In this document: positions 42,307 through 51,494 of the stretch, piece by piece | Layout of the letters: each line of letters begins with the position of its first letter | Position numbering within the stretch: the first letter of the stretch is position 1 | NCBI GenBank assembly: GCA_009840545.1 | Contig: VXNM01000011.1 | Coordinates: 1-64,000 of the forward strand | DNA: 64,000 nt | Direction: 5' to 3' | Source of the DNA: Gammaproteobacteria bacterium | GTDB taxonomy: Bacteria; Pseudomonadota; Gammaproteobacteria; Pseudomonadales; Azotimanducaceae | Position numbers and translations under genes: made by a program | Notes under the pieces: model-generated | Database searches by the model: none | Seen by the model: only the letters and a program-made list of their open reading frames with translations | What the model was told of the DNA's origin: nothing

Positions 42307-45198
42307 ATGGCTCCTAGCAATATGTGGAGTAGGAGACTCATCTCACTCCTCGTAGTGTCCTTACCTCTCGGATCGCTTCCAGCACTAACTCAAGAGAACG
42401 ACTCGATCCCGACTGCCGACACCGAGATCGAAGAAATGGTTGTAGTCGGTTCGTTAATCAAACGAAGCGAGGTATACGAGGGCAAAGGTCCGGTGCAAAC
42501 ATTAGATGCAGATCTCTTTTCCTCGGTAGGAGCTGCTCAGCCCGTCGACATATTGAGCAGTCTGACTGCAAATACTGGATCCTATCTTGCGACACAGCAG
42601 AACTATCTGCAAGGAGTAGCTCAATTCAGCCTCCGGGGTGTCGGTCTCTCCTCTACATTGACATTAGTCAACGGCCGAAGAGCTGGTTTTGCGCCAGTAT
42701 CTAACGACGTAGGACAAAGTTTCTTTGATATCAACACCTTACCTGTTCTTATGATTGATCGTGTGGAGATACTTCGTGATGGCGCATCGGCAACATACGG
42801 GTCTCAAGCAGTAGCTGGAGTTGCCAATATCGTCACAAGGAGCGGCTTTACTGGACTGGAGCTATCCGGTGGCTTTCGAACCGCTTCCAACACCCAGTAT
42901 GACTTAGGTTTCGCCACTGGAATTGAAACTGAGAAAAGCCACTTGAGCGTATTTGGGTCATGGTTCAAACAGGACGAGAACTTTCGGAGAGAATTCGATT
43001 GGATGATTCCGAGAGCTATTGATCCTAACGGAGACGGTGACATCGTAGAGGGATCGTTCGACTCTGGTCGCGGTTCTCCCGGTAGTTTTAGACGCTCTGT
43101 GGAAAATGCCGACGGCACTTATTCTCCGTTTTCAATTGGCGGTATCGACACTCCACGTTTTCCTGATCCCGACTGTCGAGCAGGAGGTGGGTACCCGAGC
43201 GGATCGCTATGCAGGATGGACTTCTCCGACCAGCGCACAATGATTGCTGCGGAACAGCGTATGCAGTTCTTCATCGAAGGCGAGTATGAGATTGGACCTT
43301 CTGTGACGGTATCGACGGAATTGGGGATTTCGAAAAATGTCATAACAGACCGCGTTGGCAATATGCTCCTCTTTCAAGGCAACGTCGAACGCACCAATGA
43401 GTTCTTCGTGCCTTCAAACCATCCATTTAACTTTTGGACCGACCCCGACAACGACGGTTTGCTCACTTACGTCGCACCCGAAACCTGGATACCTGGAATA
43501 CATGAAGCTGTTTCTGTCGGCTATTTTGGAAGACCTTTGGGAGCGGAGGCTGCAGGAGAGAAATCTGGAGACGAGAAACGAGTATTTCGAAACCATAGAA
43601 CAATGATTGGGCTGGAAGGCGAGCTTCCTAGGGGATGGAATGGAAGCGGTTACGTTTCATTTGCTCGCTCGAACCTTTCTGTGAATTCAGATCGTCATTG
43701 GATAGCAGCTGAATTCGCCAAGGCGATTGCAGACGGTTTATGGAATCCCTTTGGTACTCGTCTGGTTGCACCTGAGCTAGTTACACCAAAAACAGTTGAC
43801 CACGATAGCCTGGACCCTCGATTCGTAGGAAGTCGTGCAGGTAACGAGAAAAGTACGCTGGATTCGTTCGAAACCGTTCGGATTGAATCGGCACGAAGCG
43901 AACAGCAAGTGTTTGAGTTTGTCGCGACGCGCAAAATTTACGAATGGGGACATCAAACGCTAAATCTCGCGACAGGATTGCAGTATCGCAACCTCGAATA
44001 TCGCTACGAACCCGACCCGTTGAATGTCCGTGGCGAAGGACCGCGGGACATACGGGAATTCCCAAGATTTGCGGATCAGACTGTGTGGGCGATCTTTGCC
44101 GAAACATTGACTTACTTTGGCCACAGAGCTGAACTGCAAGTCGCTGCACGCCATGAACGCTACAAAGTGTCGGGTGGAACCACAGATCCGAAAGTTGCAA
44201 TACAGTTTCACATCAATGACACCATTTCATTGCGAAGCTCGTGGGGAACTTCGTTCCAAGCACCCAGTGTCTATCAAGTCGCTGGCAATACCAGCTCTCG
44301 AACACTAACTGATCCGTTTAGATTCGATGCTCAGGGAAATGGAAATTGCACGATCGATTCAAGTGGCGAGATCATCAACCGAGGCGACAACTTTGCCGTA
44401 GTTACAGTGCTACACGGCGGAGGTCTGAAACCTCAAACGGCTCGTTTGGGAAACTTCGGACTGCTTCTGAGACCACTTGGAACTACTTCAATTAGCTTCG
44501 ATTATTGGTCGCTCGACTATCGAAGTGTTATAGCGCAAGGACGTAGTTTTCAGGCGATCGTGGACGACGACTGTCGAGACGATGGCAAGCCTAATGATGC
44601 GCTCGTGCAACGCGACTCCTCAGGGCAGCTCAGCATTGTCACTACACGTTACGAAAACATTGGAGAAGTACGTAGTCAGGGCCTTGACCTGAATTCTCAG
44701 ATTGACATAGATGGATACGTTGGCGCTTTTCAGCTAACTTTCGATGCCACATTGTTGACCAATTTCGATGTTGACTCTGGACAACAGGGATTTATAGAGA
44801 AAGTTGGCAGTCGCAACGACACCAATGGATTCGCACCTACTCCTGAATTGCGGATGAACTTTGGAATTTCATGGAAGCTTCATGGACACGGATCTGGCGC
44901 GGTACTTCGCTTTGTGGATTCGTACAAGAACGACGAGGTAGCGACATTGCCAAAGATCAGCTCTTGGATCACTGTTGATGCTCGCTATAGCTATTCCTTC
45001 CCTAATTTACTGTACGGGAAGGCAACTCTGTATCTTGGAGCACGTAACTTGCTGAATCAAGACCCACCTCCACTCCCAAGCGGACAATCAGGAATTCATC
45101 GATTCAACTTACGTCCAGGCTACGACGGATTTGTGCATGACATTAAGGGACGCACGATGTATATCCGGTTCATGTGGCAACACAATGGAACTCACTGA
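42307..45198 (+). CDS. TonB-dependent outer-membrane receptor
   Basis: A 963-residue outer-membrane barrel with signal peptide (LISLLVVSLPLGSLPALT). After it come the TonB-box-like EIEEMVVVGSLIKRSE and the plug (LRGVGLSSTLTLVNGRRAG, DRVEILRDGASATYGSQAVAGVANI), then about 20 beta strands ending in FMWQHNGTH. Transport of a siderophore, vitamin or oligosaccharide is likely; the ligand is unknown. ATG 42307 is preferred, though 42322 is possible. The adjacent divergent propeller/cytochrome protein and the CoA transferase 59 bp downstream suggest a catabolic gene group. Confidence 0.88.
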   Translation: MAPSNMWSRRLISLLVVSLPLGSLPALTQENDSIPTADTEIEEMVVVGSLIKRSEVYEGKGPVQTLDADLFSSVGAAQPVDILSSLTANTGSYLATQQNYLQGVAQFSLRGVGLSSTLTLVNGRRAGFAPVSNDVGQSFFDINTLPVLMIDRVEILRDGASATYGSQAVAGVANIVTRSGFTGLELSGGFRTASNTQYDLGFATGIETEKSHLSVFGSWFKQDENFRREFDWMIPRAIDPNGDGDIVEGSFDSGRGSPGSFRRSVENADGTYSPFSIGGIDTPRFPDPDCRAGGGYPSGSLCRMDFSDQRTMIAAEQRMQFFIEGEYEIGPSVTVSTELGISKNVITDRVGNMLLFQGNVERTNEFFVPSNHPFNFWTDPDNDGLLTYVAPETWIPGIHEAVSVGYFGRPLGAEAAGEKSGDEKRVFRNHRTMIGLEGELPRGWNGSGYVSFARSNLSVNSDRHWIAAEFAKAIADGLWNPFGTRLVAPELVTPKTVDHDSLDPRFVGSRAGNEKSTLDSFETVRIESARSEQQVFEFVATRKIYEWGHQTLNLATGLQYRNLEYRYEPDPLNVRGEGPRDIREFPRFADQTVWAIFAETLTYFGHRAELQVAARHERYKVSGGTTDPKVAIQFHINDTISLRSSWGTSFQAPSVYQVAGNTSSRTLTDPFRFDAQGNGNCTIDSSGEIINRGDNFAVVTVLHGGGLKPQTARLGNFGLLLRPLGTTSISFDYWSLDYRSVIAQGRSFQAIVDDDCRDDGKPNDALVQRDSSGQLSIVTTRYENIGEVRSQGLDLNSQIDIDGYVGAFQLTFDATLLTNFDVDSGQQGFIEKVGSRNDTNGFAPTPELRMNFGISWKLHGHGSGAVLRFVDSYKNDEVATLPKISSWITVDARYSYSFPNLLYGKATLYLGARNLLNQDPPPLPSGQSGIHRFNLRPGYDGFVHDIKGRTMYIRFMWQHNGTH

Positions 45199-45257
45199 GT
45201 GAAAGTCAATACAGCCTCTGAATATCATTTAAATCGTCAATTTGCTTGAAGTCACCG

Positions 45258-46439
45258 ATGCTTCCACTGAACGACATTGTTGTGCTCGATTTGACAATCG
45301 CGCGCGCTGGACCAACTGCGGTTCGCCTATTGACCGATTGGGGCGCTAATGTCATTCGCATAGAACCACCACCAAGAAACAACGCTGCTATCACTGGGAG
45401 CCGAGACGGACCGGATGAACAAAACCTTCACAGAAACAAACGCAGTCTTTGTCTAAATCTCAAAAGGGAAGAAGGGTATAGAGCATTTGTCAAACTCGTC
45501 GCTCAAGCAGACGTTGTAGTCGAAAACTTTCGTGCTCCCGTCAAAGAACGTTTGAAGGTTGACTATGAATCGTTACGGAGCATAAATCCTCGTGTGATTC
45601 TCGCTAGCATTTCCGGATTTGGACAGACGGGGCCTTACAGTGACCGAGGGGGTGTAGACCAGATTGTTCAGGGAATGTCCGGTCTCATGTCGATCACGGG
45701 ATTCAAGGATCAAGGTCCGGTTCGTGCCGGAATTGCAATTAGTGATACGACGGCGGGAATGTTTCTAGGTCAAGGCATCCTGCTTGCCCTAATTCAAAGG
45801 CAAGCAACAGGCAAAGGTCAGTGGGTTCACACTTCGTTACTTGAAGGCATGTTGAGCAAGTTGGATTTTCAAGGTGCTCGCTACACCATGCATGGTGTAG
45901 TGCCTGAACCGCAAGGCAACGATCATCCGACAATATTTCCGATGGGGACGTTTCACTGCAAGGACGGGCTTGTGAATATCGCTGCTCCGTCCGACAAGAT
46001 GTGGAACGACCTGCTCGACGCAATTCAGGACTCGGAATTGCGAAAGATCGTGAAGTATCAAAGCGTTAGTGGACGAATGGAGCACAAGGAAGAATTGAGG
46101 GCCGATCTCGAGGCTGTCCTGTCTCGATTCACCGTCCATGAATTGGTTGAGTCAGTAAACGAGGTTGGTGTTCCCTGTGGTCCTGTTAACGACATTCGAG
46201 AAGGATTCGAAAATCCTCAAGCACAACACTTGGGAATGAGAAAGCCCGTGTCACACAAGAGACTTGGAAATATTGACCTAATCCGTTCTCCAATACAGAT
46301 GACGCAAAATCCCGATACCTCTAGTCTTAACTGCGCTGCGCCTGACATTGGAGAACATTCCCGAGAAATACTCTCGGAGTTCGGATTTGAGTCGTCACGG
46401 ATTGACGACTTAATTGCTTCCGGAACCGTATTTGGTTAA
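45258..46439 (+). CDS. CaiB/BaiF family III CoA transferase
   Basis: A 393-residue family III CoA transferase: LDLTIARAGPTAVRLLTDWGANVIRIEPP at its start, KRSLCLNLKREEGYRAFVKL, NFRAPVKERL, and the active-site Asp in RGGVDQIVQGMSGLM near residue 139; HTSLLEGML and GVPCGPVNDI follow. It moves CoA between carboxylates without ATP. The ATG 45258 is preferred over TTG 45246. It probably shares the TonB receptor transcript (59 bp apart), so it may activate the imported compound. Confidence 0.9.
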   Translation: MLPLNDIVVLDLTIARAGPTAVRLLTDWGANVIRIEPPPRNNAAITGSRDGPDEQNLHRNKRSLCLNLKREEGYRAFVKLVAQADVVVENFRAPVKERLKVDYESLRSINPRVILASISGFGQTGPYSDRGGVDQIVQGMSGLMSITGFKDQGPVRAGIAISDTTAGMFLGQGILLALIQRQATGKGQWVHTSLLEGMLSKLDFQGARYTMHGVVPEPQGNDHPTIFPMGTFHCKDGLVNIAAPSDKMWNDLLDAIQDSELRKIVKYQSVSGRMEHKEELRADLEAVLSRFTVHELVESVNEVGVPCGPVNDIREGFENPQAQHLGMRKPVSHKRLGNIDLIRSPIQMTQNPDTSSLNCAAPDIGEHSREILSEFGFESSRIDDLIASGTVFG

Positions 46440-46501
46440 CTGAAAGGCTAAAAGCTGGATCAACGCAGGGTTGCTCAGCGAACTGAACTGGGGACTCGGG
46501 A

Positions 46502-46942
46502 TCAAGTAGAGTCGCTTACTGAACGAATACAATTGAGTGTCTCTTCCAACACACTGTCGTACTCTTTGTTGTCAACAACAAAGTCGCCAAAGAGTAACAA
46601 CCCTTTTTTGTCACAGCTAAGCCAGTGTAGGTAAATCCCTGTGGCACTGGCAAGCTCAAGATTCAGTTGATAGGCTGCTGTCGTCTCACCGGGAGCAGTG
46701 GCGGCGCAACGATGAACGATCCATTCGTATGTATGGGTAACGCCACCCCCCATATTGTGTGTATCCGTAACAGTTCCGTCAGTCTTCTCGCACCAAATGT
46801 AATAGCCTTGATAAGCTCCGTCCGCGAACGTTGCTTCTTCGTTTCTATCGCGGGTTAGAAAGATAGTTGCAAGAACTACAGCTGCGGTTAGTAAGATCCC
46901 GATAGCAATTGCGGCCACGATCTTGGTAGTGCCTCTTTTCAT
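46502..46942 (-). CDS. Hypothetical membrane-anchored protein
   Basis: A 146-residue protein with one N-terminal membrane segment (IVAAIAIGILLTAAVVLATIFL) and a periplasmic domain with three or four Cys (YYIWCEKTDG, VHRCAATAP, LSCDKKG, LNCIRS). No family is recognised. It is the last gene of the minus-strand redox cluster, 70 bp after the UGSC selenoprotein; the paired cysteines would suit a disulfide-linked periplasmic fold, but that is inference only. Confidence 0.55.
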   Translation of the reverse strand: MKRGTTKIVAAIAIGILLTAAVVLATIFLTRDRNEEATFADGAYQGYYIWCEKTDGTVTDTHNMGGGVTHTYEWIVHRCAATAPGETTAAYQLNLELASATGIYLHWLSCDKKGLLLFGDFVVDNKEYDSVLEETLNCIRSVSDST

Positions 46943-47012
46943 TCCATATGCTTAAGCATCCTTGCATCTTCCTTTGTCAAAAATCTCCGGGTCTGTCTCA
47001 ATTGTCGGTCAG

Positions 47013-47531
47013 TTAAGACGTAAGTGCCTGGATCACCTCGTCGATACAGCTCTCAGCTTTGTTCCTCATTTCTTCATCCGTAGTTCCCTGAACGGGATGA
47101 TCCACAAATACGCAACGAGCATCTTTCATGCCCAATGCATTGGCTTGCGTCTGAGCTGCGGACTTGAACTCTGTGGAAGCTAGGCTAACTGCTGGTGTTC
47201 CCTGAATCTCGAACCATACTGTGTCATGCAAACTGCACGTAGTACAGGACCCTCAGTCCGCTAACGCTTCAAGCACCACATCGTTGTTAGCCCGTATTTC
47301 TTGCCTAAGTGAGAGTGGAGCTGGTTTTGTAAATGTGGGCTTCGAGTAACGAGAAATTTCGACCTCTGGATATCGCTCCTTAAGGAGTTCCTCGAGTCGA
47401 TCAAGCAATACGTTACCCCGTGGCTTTGCGATGTCTAGCATTGCGACACGTTTCTGTAGGTTCTTCTCTCTTTGTGAAGTAGAACGAACCACAGGTTTGC
47501 GTTCGTCGGTTGGATCAAGAATAGTCGACAT
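47013..47531 (-). CDS. UGSC family selenoprotein (TGA-encoded selenocysteine)
   Basis: One continuous frame of 172 residues interrupted only by TGA (47255-47253) at codon 93. Upstream residues ALAD and downstream GSCTTCSLHDTV give U-G-S-C exactly at the family-defining site; the rest matches UGSC proteins (RPLLDNSK-like LDIAKPRGNVLLDRLEELLKE at the N terminus, PAVSLASTEFKSAA after the site). An ordinary caller makes two genes: 47253-47531 (92 residues) and a TTG-started 47013-47231 (72 residues), which I combine. GGAAGA lies before the ATG. UGSC proteins are linked to thioredoxin-like partners, here at 48107. The catalytic role is unknown, presumably redox. Confidence 0.85.
47217..47252 (-). 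promoter_or_regulatory. Candidate bacterial SECIS region downstream of in-frame TGA
   Basis: The mRNA just after the TGA can form CUGUAC/GUGCAG (47247-47242 with 47238-47233, loop UAC) or UGCAGU/ACUGUA (47237-47232 with 47222-47217, 9-base loop). Position suits a bacterial SECIS element, but bacterial SECIS sequences vary and I cannot fold or score this. Confidence 0.25.
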
Positions 47532-47699
47532 GGGTGTCTTCCAAGAATTGACGGGTAAATCATACTAGGTTGTGCTTGTGGTACTTTCCGTGAAGAAGGA
47601 TTGAACGAAGCTAACTTGCTTTTGCGAAAGCCTATTGCCAAAATATTGGTGTAGACTCAATATTTCATTTGCCGTCGCTTGCTGTACGCTTCTGGTTGG

Positions 47700-47999
47700 C
47701 TAGGACTCAACTGTCTGTAGGAGTTCAGTCGGATTGACAGTCAGCCATGTGTATTCAAGACCTCCAAAATAGCGTTGCTGTTCACTCTCTGTAAGTCGCG
47801 TGGCCAAATCCATTGCTTGGTTCGTTCTTCGAGATTCAATTAGCCTCTCAACTAGCGTACCAAAGACCAGACCCAAGGCGCAGAATAGGGCGAACGACCC
47901 ATAACACCTACACATAGCAGCAATGAGTGCATTGGGGCTGAGACGGAAGAATTGATCCGAATTTTCTAGGGATGAGTGAATCAACGACTCTTCACGCAA
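47700..47999 (-). CDS. Possible small single-pass membrane protein
   Basis: A 99-residue frame with a convincing membrane segment (GSFALFCALGLVFGTLVERL) and a hydrophilic tail that reads like a real protein (SRRTNQAMDLATRLTESEQQR). Start uncertain: the first start codon is TTG, and an ATG 28 codons in would leave a 71-residue protein. It sits between the thioredoxin-like gene and the selenoprotein on the same strand. No family recognised. Confidence 0.35.
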   Translation of the reverse strand: MREESLIHSSLENSDQFFRLSPNALIAAMCRCYGSFALFCALGLVFGTLVERLIESRRTNQAMDLATRLTESEQQRYFGGLEYTWLTVNPTELLQTVES

Positions 48000-48106
48000 A
48001 CAAGAGATGGAAACGTGTTAATCCCATCCCAGTGCGAATTACATAATGATGAGAAAGACTACGTTCTCAAAACACATCATCGATGTCCTACTGTGCTAGG
48101 TTGGGA

Positions 48107-49669
48107 TTAGAATTCGATTTTCCTTGAAACGGGAATGGAACCCATAGGTCCGCTCGCCCAGCCATGAAAGGCTGACGTGAACATACCGGCTTCGGATCCT
48201 GCGAAAACCAGGTGAATATTCTTGGTTGACGCGAATTTTGGAACAGGTCTATTCAACTCCTCCTCGGGCAACCCCTCTAAACGACTTGCTGGTATTCCGA
48301 CTGGGGATTCTTCGTCTTCAAATAAGTCTCGGAGTGGAACAGAAGACGCAGATTGAATCTGTTCTCGTACATCCTGCTTCTTCCATTTACTGCTGGCAAA
48401 CGTGTCTCCGTGTTCGGGACTGACGACTAACAATGTGTCTCCGGCACGGTGTGACTTTATGTGATGCTGAGCTCGTAGTGAGAGCCCCATACTTGTAGCC
48501 AGCTGCTTGCCTTGCCTAGATGCTTGGTCGACAATTAAAGAAGGACCACCAGACATTGCAAATAAAGAGACAACGGAGTCGTTCGGATCGAATCCGCGCT
48601 CCACATGTAGCGGCTCCCAAGGGCTTCGTTCCTCCCACTCAGCAAAGCACATTGTGTACTTCATCGGACTTCCAAGTGTTGTCCGTTCTGTTCCACCAGG
48701 TCTTGCTCCACCTATGTTCCGAACGGCAAGTCTCAATGCTCGGCCAATAGAAGCATTGGCCCGATTACCCTGGCCCAAGACAGACATGCCCATGCCCATT
48801 CCAATTTTGTGACGGATTGGTCCGTTAATCACCATTACAGGCGATGCACCCATGGTGGTTGCAAATACGCCATGACCGTTGAATTCATCGGTACAGACAG
48901 CTTCCAATGCGGCAATTACGACCGGCATGTACTCTGGTTTGCACCCGGCTAATACTGCATTGATCGCAACCTTCTCAACTGTTGCGGGTGCCAAGTTTGG
49001 CGGTACTACAGCAACCTCCTCTTGTGGATCTCGCATTGTTCCAGCAAGCATTCTTAGTACCCGCTCAGGAGTGGGAGGCACCACGGGCAATCCGTCTGTG
49101 AATCCTTGGTCGAACATGAACTCGTGCACATCGTCCTGTAGACCGATTTCAATTTTTCGCGCACGAAGCGGGTTGTTCTCAGATTCGGCGAGAAGACGTT
49201 CGCCAATGATCGGATCTTGAGTCAGCGAACCACATCCGGGACGCCAATCGGGTAAGGCGGACCAATCTATGGCGACCATCGGAAAATGTTTCGAATAGAA
49301 GGACTGCCACTCGTTCTTGTCAAATCCCGTCAAACTGTCTATTTCTTGACCGTTGTTGTCACAAAGAATCACCAACGGTACTGTTTCAACTCCGAAAGCA
49401 AAGGAGACCTTTAGAATCGAGTCATCGAGAATTGTCGCGGAAGGTCTGAATTTGTCGCGGAGTACTGTGTTACCTTCGGCGGTTTGACCTGGCAACAGCA
49501 CCCTAGTGTCGCTTTCTCGTGAAATCGTGTCCACAACAGGAAGTACAAGATTGCAAGTGGGACAATCTTCCTTTACGAAACAAAGTAGAGTCGTTGTTCC
49601 GTTCGGAAACGTGTGATCGACTCCTTCGAGATCTCGAAGGGAAAAGTCGGGAAGGGGATTCGCACGCAT
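48107..49669 (-). CDS. Thioredoxin-like domain protein, partner of UGSC selenoprotein
   Basis: A 520-residue protein. Residues 1-130 are a thioredoxin/TlpA-like domain with the redox-active Cys36-Pro-Thr-Cys39 (CPTC) and a cis-Pro in VETVP; homologues in this group often have selenocysteine at the first position, but here it is Cys. Residues 135-520 form a large second domain with PGCGS (Cys146) and conserved blocks GLPVVPPTPERVLRML, GHGVFATTMGASPVMVI and GMGMGMSVLGQGNRANASIGRALRL. The second domain has no known function to me. ATG 49669 is preferred over TTG 49699. It sits upstream of the UGSC gene and 2 bp from the RraA-like gene. Confidence 0.75.
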   Translation of the reverse strand: MRANPLPDFSLRDLEGVDHTFPNGTTTLLCFVKEDCPTCNLVLPVVDTISRESDTRVLLPGQTAEGNTVLRDKFRPSATILDDSILKVSFAFGVETVPLVILCDNNGQEIDSLTGFDKNEWQSFYSKHFPMVAIDWSALPDWRPGCGSLTQDPIIGERLLAESENNPLRARKIEIGLQDDVHEFMFDQGFTDGLPVVPPTPERVLRMLAGTMRDPQEEVAVVPPNLAPATVEKVAINAVLAGCKPEYMPVVIAALEAVCTDEFNGHGVFATTMGASPVMVINGPIRHKIGMGMGMSVLGQGNRANASIGRALRLAVRNIGGARPGGTERTTLGSPMKYTMCFAEWEERSPWEPLHVERGFDPNDSVVSLFAMSGGPSLIVDQASRQGKQLATSMGLSLRAQHHIKSHRAGDTLLVVSPEHGDTFASSKWKKQDVREQIQSASSVPLRDLFEDEESPVGIPASRLEGLPEEELNRPVPKFASTKNIHLVFAGSEAGMFTSAFHGWASGPMGSIPVSRKIEF

Positions 49670-49671
49670 CG

Positions 49672-50370
49672 CTAGTGGATTTCGGCTTGTTTCCCCCAAG
49701 CGCGTCTTAATGCGTCGAAATCAAAACCAGGTTGTTGAGCGGCTTCTATGACTACGGATTCCAGTCGAGCAATGCGTGCCGCTGCGCTAGGTACGCCCAG
49801 AGCGGCATCTGCAGGAATGACTACTGCTCCATGCTGGTCCGCATGAACAAGATCGCCATCGCTCACTTTCATTCCAGCAACCTCGACGTCTTCTCCGAAA
49901 CTCACTACGTGCACAAATGCATGTGAAGGACCAATTCGGTCTGCCAACATTTGAAATCCTTCAGCAGCGTCCGGAATGTCGCGAACACTTCCGTCGGTAA
50001 TGACCCCTAGGCATCCGAGTCCAAAGTGAATATTGCTGTTCACCTCACCCCAAAAAGCACCGTAGCCGCGGGAGTCGTCGAGATCCTGAATGATGACAAT
50101 CGAGGGTTTAGGACCTGAATCGATATAGGAGTAGTATTGCTGACCCAAGTTTGGGCTCGATAAACTTCGATCTTGTGGCCTTTTTGCCCTGATAGTGGCG
50201 GTTCGTGCATAGCCCACCATACTGCCAAGTTCTGGTCTCGTGCAAACGAGCGGTTCGGTCGTGTATCCATAGCCACGTCTGTCAGGAGCTACAGATTCCA
50301 ACGCATTACACACCGTTGGCGTATCTAGGCTGCAGAGTTTGTCAAGTGTAGCTTGGTCGACCTGTGACAT
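49672..50370 (-). CDS. RraA family protein (HMG/CHA aldolase-like)
   Basis: A 232-residue protein: LDTPTVCNALESV near the N terminus, PSIVIIQDLDDSRGYGAFWGEVN, LGCLGVITDGSVRDIPD and VSDGDLVHADQHGAVVIPADA, matching the RraA/4-hydroxy-4-methyl-2-oxoglutarate aldolase fold. In this group aldolase or carboxylate lyase activity is common, and RNase E regulation is confined to the true RraA branch. The extension in the middle and the length suggest the aldolase-like branch. It starts the minus-strand redox cluster, 2 bp before the thioredoxin-like gene. Confidence 0.8.
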   Translation of the reverse strand: MSQVDQATLDKLCSLDTPTVCNALESVAPDRRGYGYTTEPLVCTRPELGSMVGYARTATIRAKRPQDRSLSSPNLGQQYYSYIDSGPKPSIVIIQDLDDSRGYGAFWGEVNSNIHFGLGCLGVITDGSVRDIPDAAEGFQMLADRIGPSHAFVHVVSFGEDVEVAGMKVSDGDLVHADQHGAVVIPADAALGVPSAAARIARLESVVIEAAQQPGFDFDALRRAWGKQAEIH

Positions 50371-50480
50371 TTGGATATGACTCGAAATTCGGAAATGTCC
50401 ATATTAACAAGTTGTAGCAGAGCGCTCAGTGCCTTCGAGTTTCGCAGTGGATGCTTCCTTGAAGACATGCTCAATTCATA

Positions 50481-50508
50481 TAATCAATTACCTCAATCGA
50501 ATTGATTA
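50481..50508. repeat. Perfect 9-bp inverted repeat upstream of the RraA/UGSC cluster
   Basis: TAATCAATT (50481-50489) and AATTGATTA (50500-50508) are separated by 10 bases. It lies 111 bp before the RraA start (50370, minus strand) and 77 bp before tRNA-Val. TATAAT (50479-50484) overlaps its left arm. An operator for either side is possible. Confidence 0.4.
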
Positions 50509-50584
50509 TTGGAGCTGAACTAAGCAGCCTTGGATAGGTCTTAGTTTTGGCTGCAAGTGGGAGATTGACTAGAGAGATTTCGGA

Positions 50585-50661
50585 GGGTGTTTAGCTCAGT
50601 CCGGGAGAGCGATGGCCTTACAAGCCATAGGTCGTAGGTTCGATCCCTACAACACCCACCA
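50585..50661 (+). tRNA. tRNA-Val (TAC), CCA encoded
   Basis: Acceptor GGGTGTT/AACACCC (50585-50591 with 50651-50657), D stem GCTC/GAGC, anticodon stem ATGGC/GCCAT around CTTACAA, T arm GTAGG-TTCGATC-CCTAC. The CCA at 50659-50661 is encoded. It is followed by tRNA-Asp after 7 bases. Confidence 0.97.
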
Positions 50662-50668
50662 ACAATAC

Positions 50669-50746
50669 GGAGCGGTAGTTCAGTAGGTTTAGAATACCAG
50701 CCTGTCACGCTGGGGGTCGCGGGTTCGAGCCCCGTCCGCTCCGCCA
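50669..50746 (+). tRNA. tRNA-Asp (GTC), CCA encoded
   Basis: Acceptor GGAGCGG/CCGCTCC (50669-50675 with 50736-50742), anticodon loop CTGTCAC (GTC), T arm GCGGG-TTCGAGC-CCCGT (one non-canonical pair), discriminator G and encoded CCA at 50744-50746. Co-transcribed with tRNA-Val. Confidence 0.97.
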
Positions 50747-51494
50747 CTCTACTCACTTGGTCTTGGATTTCCGAAGGGACCTATGGTGAGCTACGTAAGT
50801 GTGCTCTAACCCCAACGCGTTCACTATTGAATTCCATGCTTGGATCCACTGGATTATTGACGGGTTTTAGATCCGTGACCAGCATGAACCAGTGCAAGAT
50901 ACTCTTTGACAAGACAATTGCCTTGGGTGAATCTCGTCTCTACAGTCGGTGAGATTGGGAATCACAGGATTAGAGAATTTTTCAATTCAGCCAAGATAGT
51001 GAATTATTGTGTGGAAATTTGTTGTTTGTATGCTTAATTAAACACCCACATACTTGGAAACAGCAAAGCTGGCCTCAAATGCGCTAGACTGGTCGGATTT
51101 GTCACTTTTCGAAACATCGAGGCGATTAAACTGTGGTAGTGTCTTGGAGCCATTTCTTGGCATGAGCCTACACTTCGTCTATAATCACATACGCATTACG
51201 GTAAGTCGTACGTTGCATGACAATCATGTGAATTCAAAGCGTATGCCAAATCTAGGCAATATTCAATCCCTTTGAGTTCAAGGGGAGGCAACGCTAATAG
51301 CTGTTGCCGCGCATCAAAATTGAGTGTTGAATTGTCTCCTTTCCCTCCGGATAGAAGCAGTCTGATGTTCTTTGGTGCTAGATAGTCATCGAATGTCCAA
51401 GAACGCAACGACTCGACACACCTGCATTTAGAAATGAAAGTCACTGCAATTGAACTGTAGTAATCCAACCAGAACAACTAACAGAGGATACAAA
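50747..51494. other. Non-coding gap upstream of TonB receptor
   Basis: AT-rich stretch with no ORF I can defend. Short frames on both strands (for example about 51196-51477) have no family resemblance and weak start contexts. It holds the tRNA terminator region and presumably the promoter of the TonB receptor at 51495, but I see no convincing pair of boxes. Confidence 0.6.

Noticed and set aside
47013-47531. Two separate genes or a broken pseudogene at the TGA in the UGSC locus
   Set aside because: The frame is continuous on both sides, with family-conserved residues on both sides of the TGA, and the codon sits exactly where family members carry Sec or Cys.
50541-50756. A 71-residue minus-strand ORF across the tRNA-Val and tRNA-Asp genes
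   Set aside because: It is the well-known spurious translation of tRNA genes (the GLEPATPSVTG and RTYDL type peptides) and both tRNAs are perfect.
51196-51477. A 93-residue minus-strand ORF in the gap before the TonB receptor
   Set aside because: No homology, no ribosome-binding signal, and Cys/Leu-rich biased composition.
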